Assembly (NCBI RefSeq): GCF_040372045.1
Contig: NZ_BAABWH010000003.1
Source: Thalassolituus sp006212115
GTDB taxonomy: Bacteria > Pseudomonadota > Gammaproteobacteria > Pseudomonadales > Oceanobacteraceae
Direction: 5' to 3' (one strand)
DNA length: 64,000 bases
Shown here: one piece after another, positions 23,497 to 32,530 of the stretch
How positions within the stretch are numbered: the stretch's first letter is position 1
How the letters are laid out: every line of letters starts with the position of its first letter
Notes under the pieces: model-generated
Seen by the model: only the letters and a program-made list of their open reading frames with translations
Told to the model about the DNA's origin: nothing
Database searches by the model: none
Made by a program: the position numbers and the translations under genes

Positions 23497-26196
23497 ATGA
23501 ACGACACGTTAGAAGCGAAGAAAAAACGCAGTAAGAAATCGTACCCGGGTAAGGTTCGTCATCGCGAAAAAATGTCTCTGTGGCTAAAACTACCCATGAT
23601 TACTGTCGTGGTGTTGGCCAGTATTTATATTCTGGTTTTTGTTGCTGCTCCATTTTTTGCGCTCCGCTATGTCGAAGACTGGTACGCGGAGCAAGGGGAA
23701 GGCCAATCTTTGTTGATTGGCGGCTGGACGTTGTCTCCCTTTACCGGCGAAATTGAATTGCGCGATGTGGTCGCGTCATACCCCACAAGTGACGACACCA
23801 GCGATGCAGAGGTCGGTGCAGAATTTATCGGTATTAATGTTAACTTGTCGGCGCTGTTTGAACGCACGATCCATGTACAGTCTGTGGGTATTTCTGGCTT
23901 GCAGTTCCGTGGTGCGCAGTCTGAGCAAGGCTTATCGATTGCCGGTATAACCTTGCCCGAAGCTGCAGCTGATCCTGAGGCGGCTGAACTTGAGACGGAA
24001 GCCGAAGCAAATGAAGCATCAGATGCTTCTGAGTCGAGCAGCGTACTGCCCGAGGGCTGGTCATTACGTGTCGACGATATTTCCCTGACTGATGATCTGA
24101 TCAGCTGGAAGCAATCGGGCCTGTCACTTACCGTGCGCCTCGACGAACTGAGTACCGGGCTGTTTAATTCAGCAACTGAAACGGCGACTCCCATTTCGCT
24201 CGATGTCACACTCGAGGAGTTAATGGTCGAACTTGCTTCAGATTCAGATTCAGATTCAGGTTCAGGTTCAGGTTCAGGTTCAGGTTCAGGTTCAGGTTCA
24301 GGTTCGGAAGCTGAGGCGGATAATGACAACAGCAGATTGGTATTGCGCTCACCGGTTACCCTCGCACTTCAAGCAGAGGCCAGTTCGCTACTCTCAGATG
24401 TAAAGGTCGCTGGTGATATTTCATTAAGTGCGTTGGCGTTAGAGGTACCCGGAATAGAGGGTGTTGAATTCAGTGCTCTGGATATAAAGGGTGTCTCTTT
24501 TTCTCTGGCCGACGGCAACATGCAGGCTGGATTGGATTCACTGACACTAAAAAACGTACTCGCGTTGCTCCCGGAAGACGAGAAAGCGCAGCTTGATCAA
24601 TTTAACCTGAGTAATGTGCGTTGGAGAGCGAACGAGGATGACGTCGCAATTAAAGGCGTTGGACTGGAAGGCTTCAGCGGTAATCTGGCAGGCTTTCCAT
24701 CGATTTCCCTCGCTCAGTTTAAAAGCGCCGATCTGCGTGTCACTAATCTAAGCAGTGCACCCAATGCCGAGATCAGTGATGCGAGCCTGTCTACGTTGCG
24801 CGCTCAGCACCCTGAGGCCGGAGTCTTGCAGCTCGGCGATCTTGCGCTTAGTGGTATTCAGGCAAATGCCGATGCGCAAAAAGTGTCGTCACTTGCGCTT
24901 AATGCGTTGAGTATTACTCCCGCTGAAGAAGAGTTGCCGCTGGTGTCTCTTGCGCACTATGTGATTACCGACATTGAAGCGTCGCCCACGTCATTTACCT
25001 CAGGTGTTCATCAGTTTTACGGCTTAGTATCGAATGTTACCCGCCTTGCGGATGGCAACATTAAAGGCGTCCCGGCTTCTAAAGTTGCTTCGTCCGACGA
25101 TGCCGACTCAGACGAGGCTTTAGCAAAAGAGAGCCGAGCGCCGAGCGATGGTGCTTCAGCGCCGGAATCAGGAAATAATTTCGTTGTGAAAATTGCTGGA
25201 ATTCAGTTGCTCACCGAAGGAGACGACATTCCTGAGACCCGGTTTAACTGGACGGACCAGGCGGTGACACCGACTGTGAATACGCAGGGTAAAATCCTGG
25301 AGCTCACAACGGGCAAAATCGACTCGTCTAACCTCGAGCAGGGCGTTGATCTTAATCTTGTGATTGCATTGGATACATACAACCGTATCCGAGCCACCGG
25401 CAAAATGGGACTGAAAGGCGAGTACCCCGAGGGCAGTATCGACGTGGATGTTCAGCAGCTTAATCTTGTCGATTTTAATCCGTATCTGGTGCAAGCAATG
25501 GGCTACCGCCTGAAAAAAGGCATGTTGGGTGTCGATTCCACAATCAGCATTACTGAAGGCCAACTAGGCGGTAATGTCCTGATTAAATTGCAGAACAGCA
25601 AATTTGAACCCGCTGACGAAGAAACCATTAATCGTTTAAGTAAGCAGATCTCAATGCCTGTAGAGACTGCGTTGTCCGTCCTCAAGGATGACAACAACAA
25701 TATCCGCATTGATGTACCGCTATCGGGCGACATTACTCAGCCTGATGTGGGTATTAACGATGTAGTGAATCAAATCAGTCGAAAAGCATTACGAACAGCG
25801 ACTCTCTACTACCTGAAGCAATCACTGGTGCCATACGGTCAGTTGATCAGTATCGCCTCATTTGCCGGTGACCAACTGTTTGCTATCCGACTCAATGACC
25901 TCAAATACGACGATCAGCAAATTGAGCTGACCGACGAGCACAAAGCCTATCTCGACACCGTCGCAGAAATGATGGCCAAGAAGGTAGAGCTTGAGCTGCA
26001 AGCCTGCCCAGTCGCAAGTGAGGCTGAAGCACAAGCCTGGGGTGACATGTGGTATTCGGAGGCAGCGAAGCGTGGTGCAGCCGTGAAAGCTTACCTTGCG
26101 GAGCGTAAAGACAAGAACGACAACACCTTATCGGGGCGCATTACAGTATGTGCGCCTAAGAAGGGCGATGAGGCGAAGGTGATTCTGGGTGTATGA
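23497..26196 (+). CDS. DUF748/AsmA-like inner-membrane-anchored protein
   Basis: An 899-residue protein starting 8 bp after recD. A basic cytoplasmic N-terminus (KKKRSKKSYPGK) is followed by one transmembrane segment (MITVVVLASIYILVFVAAPFF). The long periplasmic part shows the repeated beta-strand pattern of DUF748/AsmA-like proteins. The LGVDSTISITEGQLGGNVLI-type region and the C-terminal ELTDEHKAYLDTVAEMMAKKVELEL segment are typical of DUF748. Relatives are thought to form lipid-transport bridges between membranes. Two low-complexity acidic/Ser-Gly segments interrupt it, one encoded by a perfect hexanucleotide repeat at 24241-24306. The protein may be co-transcribed with recCBD, though no functional link is known. 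Confidence 0.75.
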   Translation: MNDTLEAKKKRSKKSYPGKVRHREKMSLWLKLPMITVVVLASIYILVFVAAPFFALRYVEDWYAEQGEGQSLLIGGWTLSPFTGEIELRDVVASYPTSDDTSDAEVGAEFIGINVNLSALFERTIHVQSVGISGLQFRGAQSEQGLSIAGITLPEAAADPEAAELETEAEANEASDASESSSVLPEGWSLRVDDISLTDDLISWKQSGLSLTVRLDELSTGLFNSATETATPISLDVTLEELMVELASDSDSDSGSGSGSGSGSGSGSGSEAEADNDNSRLVLRSPVTLALQAEASSLLSDVKVAGDISLSALALEVPGIEGVEFSALDIKGVSFSLADGNMQAGLDSLTLKNVLALLPEDEKAQLDQFNLSNVRWRANEDDVAIKGVGLEGFSGNLAGFPSISLAQFKSADLRVTNLSSAPNAEISDASLSTLRAQHPEAGVLQLGDLALSGIQANADAQKVSSLALNALSITPAEEELPLVSLAHYVITDIEASPTSFTSGVHQFYGLVSNVTRLADGNIKGVPASKVASSDDADSDEALAKESRAPSDGASAPESGNNFVVKIAGIQLLTEGDDIPETRFNWTDQAVTPTVNTQGKILELTTGKIDSSNLEQGVDLNLVIALDTYNRIRATGKMGLKGEYPEGSIDVDVQQLNLVDFNPYLVQAMGYRLKKGMLGVDSTISITEGQLGGNVLIKLQNSKFEPADEETINRLSKQISMPVETALSVLKDDNNNIRIDVPLSGDITQPDVGINDVVNQISRKALRTATLYYLKQSLVPYGQLISIASFAGDQLFAIRLNDLKYDDQQIELTDEHKAYLDTVAEMMAKKVELELQACPVASEAEAQAWGDMWYSEAAKRGAAVKAYLAERKDKNDNTLSGRITVCAPKKGDEAKVILGV
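24241..24306 (+). repeat. In-frame hexanucleotide microsatellite (GATTCA)3(GGTTCA)7GGTTCG
   Basis: Eleven consecutive 6-bp units encode (Asp-Ser)3(Gly-Ser)8 in the periplasmic part of the DUF748 protein. Because the unit is a multiple of three, slippage would change linker length without breaking the frame. The flanks are also Ser/Asp/Glu-rich, so it looks like a flexible linker. Confidence 0.95.
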
Positions 26197-26239
26197 TCCC
26201 GCTATGCTGCTGATTCGTATGCGATTTTTTCAGAAAAGC

Positions 26240-26268
26240 TTGCGAAAGCCAGAGAGCGTGAGTAATAT
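26240..26268 (+). promoter_or_regulatory. Sigma-70 promoter for tRNA-Val
   Basis: -35 TTGCGA (26240-26245) and -10 TAATAT (26263-26268) are separated by exactly 17 bp, placing the transcription start a few bases before the tRNA at 26281. Confidence 0.65.
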
Positions 26269-26280
26269 ACGCAGCACTTC

Positions 26281-26357
<77 letters not shown>

Positions 26358-26363
26358 AAATTT

Positions 26364-26398
26364 AAAAAGGCCGCTGCAGTCATGCAGCGGCCTTTTTT
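26364..26398 (+). terminator. Rho-independent terminator after tRNA-Val, possibly bidirectional
   Basis: GGCCGCTGCA (26369-26378) and TGCAGCGGCC (26383-26392) form a 10-bp stem with loop GTCA, followed by six T and preceded by five A. The A run makes it usable also for the converging gene at 26428-26994. Confidence 0.9.
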
Positions 26399-26427
26399 AT
26401 GCCTGATACTTAGTGTTGATCAGGCTA

Positions 26428-26994
26428 TCAAACGCCCAACAGATGCGCCGACAGTTGAAGCTCCTGTACTCGCTCCTCCATCGCATTGGCGATATCCAGA
26501 CGTTCGAAACGGGACAGGGTATCAGCATTTCCGAGGGCCAAGGCATTGAGATGCAGACATGGGGTCAGCTGGTCAAAGTCACGCAGATCACCGCGTTTAA
26601 CCACGGGTAGAAACGGGCCGCGTAACTGCTTGCGAATCAGGTTGAAGGCCTTATCCAAGGGCAGAGTCGTAGATTGATGATTACGTAGTCTGAGGTTCAC
26701 TCCAACGCCATCAGGAGTTGGGTGCAATAGAATCCCTGTCGCCTTCACAGACTTCTCTGGGATGTGAGAATAGGTCGTCGTAAAGTCGGTTGGATCAGGC
26801 AGGATAACGACTGCGGTTTTAGTGAAATAGGTATCGTAGTCAGCGTAAACCTGCCTCAAAGCAGGGCTGTATACCGGCAAGAACTCACTGAGATTAAGCA
26901 AAAATTGCTTACCCAGTTCCTTAGCCCTCATCTCCTCCAGCGACCAGTGAAGGTCGGCGGTAATAGCGAGTTTGCGTTCGCGTAAGCCGGCCAC
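26428..26994 (-). CDS. Conserved-looking hypothetical protein
   Basis: About 188 residues, not recognised. There is no signal peptide or transmembrane segment. It begins with a charged helical region (ERKLAITADLHWSLEEMRAKELGKQFL), has a central strand-rich part (KTAVVILPDPTDFTTTYSHI; ATGILLHPTPDGVGVNLRLR) and ends in a helical tail. I prefer the GTG at 26994, which has TTAGGG six bases upstream; an in-frame TTG at 27012 is the other option. It converges on the tRNA-Val terminator and stands alone. The codon pattern is compatible with a real gene, but no function can be given. Confidence 0.55.
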   Translation of the reverse strand: MAGLRERKLAITADLHWSLEEMRAKELGKQFLLNLSEFLPVYSPALRQVYADYDTYFTKTAVVILPDPTDFTTTYSHIPEKSVKATGILLHPTPDGVGVNLRLRNHQSTTLPLDKAFNLIRKQLRGPFLPVVKRGDLRDFDQLTPCLHLNALALGNADTLSRFERLDIANAMEERVQELQLSAHLLGV

Positions 26995-27158
26995 TCGTAA
27001 CCCTAATGTCAAAATAATGGCTCATTCTTACCTATAAACCTGTCAATTGGAAGGGTCAGCAGCAGCAAGAGGGAAAGTGCAATCAGGCCAGCTCAAAACA
27101 ACGCGAGGCCTGATTGGAATGCATGAGTGTGATATCCGGACAAACCCGAAAATTCGCC

Positions 27159-27584
27159 TTAATTGATGGTCAGACGCTTCTGGGTATCCTGCGGAACTTT
27201 CTTCGGCAAAGTGAGTGTCAGAACACCATCCTTATACTCTGCTACCGACTTATCGGCATCGATCTCTGCAGGTAGCTCAAACCGGCGGGCGACAGTACCG
27301 AATTGGCGTTCGCTGTGCAGAACTTTGCTGTCTTCCTGACGGTCGACAGGCTGCTTCAGTTCCGCTTTTAATGACACGACGGCACCGTCGATATCCACCT
27401 GAATATTGTCTTTCTCAACACCCGCGATATCTGCGTGTAATTGATAACTGTCGCCGGTATCTAATATATCGACTTTCAGGTTTTTGGATGTTGCTTCAGT
27501 ACTGACTGGCTTAACAAAAAAGCCCGACGCAACGTCGCGAAAAAGGTCGTCAAACAGATGGGTACGATTCACTAAATGATTCAT
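27159..27584 (-). CDS. Small heat-shock protein Hsp20 (alpha-crystallin family)
   Basis: A 141-residue chaperone. The alpha-crystallin domain spans roughly residues 35-130 (VDILDTGDSYQLHADIAGVEKDNIQVDIDG … GVLTLTLPKK). The conserved C-terminal part includes the A-x-x-x-n-GVL-type motif (AEYKDGVLTLTLPK). The start at 27584 is supported by AGGAG at good spacing; the frame is open nine codons further but without a site. Such proteins bind unfolding proteins during heat or other stress. It stands alone with a heat-shock-like promoter and a leader of about 100 nt that can fold into hairpins. Confidence 0.92.
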   Translation of the reverse strand: MNHLVNRTHLFDDLFRDVASGFFVKPVSTEATSKNLKVDILDTGDSYQLHADIAGVEKDNIQVDIDGAVVSLKAELKQPVDRQEDSKVLHSERQFGTVARRFELPAEIDADKSVAEYKDGVLTLTLPKKVPQDTQKRLTIN

Positions 27585-27691
27585 GAGATTTCTCCTCACC
27601 AAATAAAACACTTAAACGCAAATGCGCTTAGTAACGTTTATCCTGGCGGATGAAGCATTCCCGGGATCATGCTTTTCCGTTCGGTTACTTC

Positions 27692-27721
27692 TTATATAAG
27701 GCAGGATTTTTCACTTCCAAG
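27692..27721 (-). promoter_or_regulatory. Candidate heat-shock (sigma-32-like) promoter of hsp20
   Basis: On the minus strand CTTGGAA is followed after 13 bp by CCTTATAT, close to the sigma-32 pattern CTTGAAA-N13-CCCCATAT. A sigma-70 reading (TTGGAA with TATATA) is also possible. Confidence 0.4.
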
Positions 27722-27882
27722 AGGTGAATACAAAAAATTTGATACAGATCAGTGGTGCACTGTTTGTCACTAACCTGAAATCCTTCTGTCACGGATTTGC
27801 CAGATGACTGTCACCTGATGGTAAACGTTCGTTCTTAATGTGTCGGAGGATTTACAACACTCAACGTATTAAAGGTTTAATC

Positions 27883-29943
27883 ATGAAAGTGTGGAAGCTT
27901 ACAGCACTGGCAGCTATGGTCGCAGGTCTATCTGCATGTGGCGGTGAAGACGGAAAAGACGGCGCTCAAGGACCAGCAGGCCCGCAGGGCCCACAAGGAG
28001 AACAGGGTGAGACTGGCCAGCAAGCGCCATCGAATCCAGGACCAGCAGGCCCACAAGGTCCTGCAGGACCGCAGGGTCCACAAGGTGAGCAGGGAGAGCA
28101 GGGAGAACAAGCGCCATCGAATGAAGATAACTCTATGTCACTCAGCATTCTGCACATGAATGATCACCACTCTCATCTCGATGCTGATGATTTTGGCTTT
28201 GATGTATCTGAGCTGGGTCTTGAAACAGGTGCGGAAGGTGGAGCCATTTCAGAAGTGGATGTTACCTACGGTGGCTTCCCTATGATGGTCAGCCTGTTCC
28301 GCAGCCTTGAAATGCAATCCGATAATGTTGTGAAGTTGCACTCAGGCGATGCGATTACCGGCACACTGTATTATTCGCTGTTCAAAGGACGCGCTGACGC
28401 CGACATGATGAACCAGATTTGCTTTGATGCGTTTGCTCTGGGTAATCACGAGTTTGATGATGGCGATACCGGCCTGGCTAACTTCCTCGATTCACTGAAT
28501 TCGTCTGCGTGCGTGACGCCCACACTGGCCGCGAACGTAAACCCAGCCGAAGGCTCAGCCATCGCAGAAGGTTACATTGAGCCTTACACCATCCTTGAAC
28601 GCGAAGGCCAGAAAATCGGCATCATCGGCATCGATATTGCGGGCAAAACAAAAAACTCATCAAGCCCGGATGACGGCACGACCTTCTCTGATGAAACCAC
28701 AACCGCCCAGCAGTACATTGATGAACTGACTGGCATGGGTGTGAATAAAATTATTCTGATGACCCACTATCAATACGCCAATGACCTCGAGTTGGCCGCG
28801 GCGCTAAATGGCGTCGACGTTATCGTTGGTGGCGATTCGCATACACTGCTGGGTGATGAGACCTTCTCAAAGTTGGGTTTCAACACACAAGGTGAATACC
28901 CAACGGTCGTTACCGACGCTGGTGGTAACACCGTTTGTGTGGTGCAGGCTTGGGAATACGCTCATCTGATGGGCAAGCTGGATGTCGACTTCGATACTGA
29001 CGGTAATGTCACGGCATGTGCGGGTCAGCCCTATATGCCGATCAGCACCACCTACGAGTATGAATACAACGAATCAGAAACCCGTACTCTTACCGGTGCG
29101 GATGTCACTCGTATGACCACGGCTCTGACGAAAGAAGACGAGATCGTTGCTATTCGCCCTGATGCGACAACTCAGGCGATTCTGGATGTCTACAACGAAG
29201 ACGTTGAAGTACTGAAGCAAACAGTGATTGGTACTAACGCAGAAAACCTGTGCCTTGAGCGAATTCCGGGACAGGGGCGCTCTACCATTTGTGATGTTTC
29301 AGCAACCTATGAAAATGGTTCTGATATCTCGAACGTGGTTGCTAAGGCCTTCCTAACTGTAACGCCAACTGCGGATATCGCCATTCAGAATGGTGGTGGC
29401 GTGCGCGTTGACCTGGCCGCGGGTGACGTCACCATCGCGGATGCTTTTACTCTGCTGCCTTTCTCGAACACCTTGGTGATTCTTGATATGACAGGCCAGC
29501 AGATCATCGATGTGCTCGAAGATGCGCTTGCCAACTTCCTCGATAATGGAGGCTCAAGTGGCTCTTATCCTTATGCCTCAGGCCTGCGTTATGACATTGA
29601 TGCATCGCAAACAAAGGGCAGCCGAGTCACCAACGTCGAAGTTAATGCTCAGGTTTCAGGAAGCTGGAGTGCGATTGATATTGCAGCGACCTACCGCGTC
29701 GTGACGAACGACTTCATCGCGTCGGGTCAGGACGGCTACACCACCTTCAGCGTACCGTTTGATGCAGGTAATTTCGAAGATACCTACACCGAATACGCGC
29801 AGGGCTTTATCGACTACGTCGAGGCGCTGACAGAAGACGGTCAGCAGGTTCAGAAGCTGCCAATCGAAGAGTACTCAACCCAGCTCTTTATTGATGCCGA
29901 TGGCTGCAACCACAGCACGGGTGCTGGCTGCTCAGTCGACTAA
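27883..29943 (+). CDS. Lipoprotein 5'-nucleotidase/metallophosphatase on a collagen-like stalk
   Basis: A 686-residue protein. The signal peptide ends in the lipobox LSAC with Cys19. Residues 21-47 and 53-76 are uninterrupted Gly-X-Y triplets (nine and eight), each block ending in APSN. The metallophosphatase domain then follows with MNDHHSHLD, HSGDAITGT, ALGNHEFDDG, MTHYQYAND and VGGDSHTLL, and the C-terminal 5'-nucleotidase domain with QNGGGVRVDLAAGDV and LLPFSNTLV. UshA/NadN-like enzymes hydrolyse nucleotides or NAD outside the cytoplasm and supply nucleosides and phosphate. I start at ATG 27883 with AAGG upstream, because this gives a proper lipoprotein signal. The collagen-like spacer before the enzyme is unusual. 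Confidence 0.88.
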   Translation: MKVWKLTALAAMVAGLSACGGEDGKDGAQGPAGPQGPQGEQGETGQQAPSNPGPAGPQGPAGPQGPQGEQGEQGEQAPSNEDNSMSLSILHMNDHHSHLDADDFGFDVSELGLETGAEGGAISEVDVTYGGFPMMVSLFRSLEMQSDNVVKLHSGDAITGTLYYSLFKGRADADMMNQICFDAFALGNHEFDDGDTGLANFLDSLNSSACVTPTLAANVNPAEGSAIAEGYIEPYTILEREGQKIGIIGIDIAGKTKNSSSPDDGTTFSDETTTAQQYIDELTGMGVNKIILMTHYQYANDLELAAALNGVDVIVGGDSHTLLGDETFSKLGFNTQGEYPTVVTDAGGNTVCVVQAWEYAHLMGKLDVDFDTDGNVTACAGQPYMPISTTYEYEYNESETRTLTGADVTRMTTALTKEDEIVAIRPDATTQAILDVYNEDVEVLKQTVIGTNAENLCLERIPGQGRSTICDVSATYENGSDISNVVAKAFLTVTPTADIAIQNGGGVRVDLAAGDVTIADAFTLLPFSNTLVILDMTGQQIIDVLEDALANFLDNGGSSGSYPYASGLRYDIDASQTKGSRVTNVEVNAQVSGSWSAIDIAATYRVVTNDFIASGQDGYTTFSVPFDAGNFEDTYTEYAQGFIDYVEALTEDGQQVQKLPIEEYSTQLFIDADGCNHSTGAGCSVD

Positions 29944-29966
29944 CTGAGCGATTGTCAGCACGTTAG

Positions 29967-29994
29967 AAACGGGAGCCTCGGCTCCCGTTTTTTT
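29967..29994 (+). terminator. Rho-independent terminator of the nucleotidase gene
   Basis: AAACGGGAGC (29967-29976) and GCTCCCGTTT (29981-29990) form a 10-bp stem with loop CTCG, and the T run continues to 29994. Confidence 0.92.
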
Positions 29995-30031
29995 CTTTAC
30001 TCCTTCGATCAGAGTTTAAAGCAATTCAAAT

Positions 30032-32036
30032 TGTAGGAGGGGAGCATCTCCCCGACACGCACACGCTTCGACTCCTGTCTCCATGTAGGAGTGCTTCAGC
30101 CAGCTTGCCTGGCTATGCGCGAAAACTTCAAAGCCCCGCCCTCTGATATCTGGGGTGTAATCACATTGCCTGAGTGAATTACCTCCTCTCTCTGTGGGAG
30201 TGAATCAGCCGAAGGCTATTCGCGATTACGAAATTCCCGGAATTACATGGCCTACGTTAATCGCCACCTGTAGGAGGGGAGCATCTCCCCGACACGCACG
30301 CTCGTCGTGTGACGACTCCTGTCTCAATGTAGGAGCACTTCAGCCAGCTAGCCTGGCTATGCACGAAATATACAGAGACTTGCCCTCTGATATCTGGGGT
30401 GTAATCACATTGCCTGAGTGAATTACCTCCTCTCTCTGTGGGAGTGAATCAGCCGAAGGCTATTCGCGATTACGAAATCTCCGGCATTGCACGACCTACG
30501 CTAATCCCCCCCTGTAGGAGGTGAGCATCTCCCCGACACGCACACACTTCGACTCCTGTCTCAATGTAGGAGCACTTCAGCCAGCTAGCCTGGCTATGCG
30601 CGAAATATACAGAGACTTGCCCTCTGATATCTGGGATGTAATCACATTATGTGAGCAAATTACCTCCTCTCTCTGTGGGAGCGAATCAGCCAAAGACTAT
30701 TCGCGATTACGAAATGCCCGGCATTGCACGACCTACGCTATTCACCGCCTGTAGGAGGGGAGCATCTCCCCGACACGCACACGCTACGACTCCTGTCTCA
30801 ATGTAGGAGCACTTCAGCCAGCTAGCCTGGCTATGCACGAAATATACAGAGACTTGCCCTCTGATATCTGGGATGTAATCACATTATGTGAGTGAATTAC
30901 CTCTTCTCTCTGTGGGAGTGAATCAGCCAAAGGCTATTCGCGATTACGAAATCTCCGGCATTGCACGACCTACGCCAATCCCCCCCTGTAGGAGGGGAGC
31001 ATCTCCCCGACATGCACGCGCTTCGACTCCTGTCTCCATGTAGGAGCACTTCAGCCAGCTTGACTGGCTATGCGCGATACCTTCGGGCCCCGCCTTTTGA
31101 TATCTGGATTGGAGTCACCTTGAGTGAGCAAATTACCTCTTCTCTCTGTGGGAGCGAATCAGCCGAAGGCTATTCGCGATTACGAAATACCCGGAATTAC
31201 ATGGCCTACGTTAATCACCACCTGTAGGAGGGGAACATCTCCCCGACACGCTAGCGCTTCGTGCTATGACTCCTGTCTCCATGTAGGAGCGCTTCAGCCA
31301 GCTTGTCTGGCTATGCGCGAAATATACAGAGACTTGCCCTCTGATATCTGGGATGTAATCACATTATGTGAGCAAATTACCTCCTCTCTCTGTGGGAGCG
31401 AATCAGCCAAAGACTATTCGCGATTACGAAATGCCCGGCATTGCACGACCTACGCTATTCACCGCCTGTAGGAGGGGAGCATCTCCCCGACACGCACACG
31501 CTACGACTCCTGTCTCAATGTAGGAGCACTTCAGCCAGCTAGCCTGGCTATGCACGAAATATACAGAGACTTGCCCTCTGATATCTGGGATGTAATCACA
31601 TTATGTGAGTGAATTACCTCTTCTCTCTGTGGGAGTGAATCAGCCAAAGGCTATTCGCGATTACGAAATCTCCGGCATTGCACGACCTACGCCAATCCCC
31701 CCCTGTAGGAGGGGAGCATCTCCCCGACATGCACGCGCTTCGACTCCTGTCTCCATGTAGGAGCACTTCAGCCAGCTTGACTGGCTATGCGCGATACCTT
31801 CGGGCCCCGCCTTTTGATATCTGGATTGGAGTCACCTTGAGTGAGCAAATTACCTCTTCTCTCTGTGGGAGCGAATCAGCCGAAGGCTATTCGCGATTAC
31901 GAAATACCCGGAATTACATGGCCTACGTTAATCACCACCTGTAGGAGGGGAACATCTCCCCGACACGCTAGCGCTTCGTGCTATGACTCCTGTCTCCATG
32001 TAGGAGCGCTTCAGCCAGCTTGTCTGGCTATGCGCA
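30032..32036 (+). repeat. Direct tandem array of composite REP units (about nine units of 236-244 bp)
   Basis: Units start at about 30032, 30269, 30513, 30750, 30987, 31223, 31467, 31704 and 31940 (the last partial). Each holds three palindromes in fixed order and orientation. Class C is TGTAGGAGGGGAG-CAT-CTCCCC. Class A is TGTAGGAG followed by GCGCTTCAGCCAG…CTGGCTATGCGC. Class B is TGTGGGAG followed by GCGAATCAGCC-GAA-GGCTATTCGC. All three share the head TGTAGGAG/TGTGGGAG, i.e. the GTAG/GTGG tetranucleotide described for RAYT-mobilised REPs, directly before the hairpin. Spacer segments are also repeated, for example CTCTGATATCTGG and AATTACCTC. No real gene is seen here; short open frames are by-products of the repeats. 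Confidence 0.9.
30590..32035 (+). repeat. Exact 717-bp tandem duplication inside the REP array
   Basis: Sequence 30590-31318 reappears at 31307-32035 with a constant offset of 717 bp and no mismatch that I could find. It comprises three REP units. Both borders fall in class A palindromes (GGCTATGCGC), which points to unequal recombination or slippage between A copies. Identity ends with a cluster of differences just left of 30590 and at 31319/32036. Confidence 0.9.
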
Positions 32037-32123
32037 ATTTATCGATATGACATGTTAGGCTGTGGAAAGACGATTGAGCATTCTTCATATAACGGTCTTA
32101 TTTATTCGATTTTTGTATTCGTC

Positions 32124-32509
32124 GCGTAATCGCGAATAGCCTTCGGCTGATTCGCTCCCACAGGGAATGTGATTCGCAAGGAGTTTGGTGATTTAGCCTG
32201 CGATATCGATTTTTGTGGGGAAGATGTCGGGAAGATGCTTCCCTCCTACAGGGGGTAGCCCTTTCAGTTCTTCGCGCATAGCCAGGCAAGCTGGCTGAAG
32301 CGCTCCTACGAGGTATGGTTGCGGCGTAATCGCGAATAGCCTTCGGCTGATTCGCTCCCACAGGGAATGTGATTCGCAAGGAGTTTGGTGATAAGCCTGT
32401 GATAACGATTCTTGTGGTGACGATGTCGGGAAGATGCTTCCCTCCTACAGGGGGGTAGCCCTTTCAGTTTTTCGCACATAGCCAGGCAAGCTGGCTGAAG
32501 CGCTCCTGC
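32124..32509 (-). repeat. Inverted REP cluster, two composite units
   Basis: Class B, C and A palindromes appear in the opposite orientation at 32124-32163, 32223-32251 and 32271-32309, and again at 32325-32363, 32422-32450 and 32471-32509. Read on the minus strand, the order is A-C-B, not the A-B-C cycle of the left array. The class C hairpin is GGGAAG-CAT-CTTCCC here instead of GGGGAG-CAT-CTCCCC, so both arms changed together. A unique 87-bp stretch (32037-32123) separates it from the left array. Confidence 0.88.
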
Positions 32510-32530
32510 ATAGACACAAGGAGGTGTTAT

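Noticed and set aside
23667..24329. 220-codon minus-strand frame rich in Ser/Glu/Pro
   Set aside because: It is the complement of the low-complexity Ser-Gly tract of the DUF748 gene.
30194..31944. Several overlapping open frames of 69-115 codons across the repeats, some with identical products
   Set aside because: They are reading frames of the REP units themselves; identical products simply reflect the 717-bp duplication. They lack ribosome-binding sites and any domain.
30032..32036. Possible CRISPR array
   Set aside because: Units are 236-244 bp, almost entirely repeat, without unique 30-40 bp spacers, and no cas genes are present.
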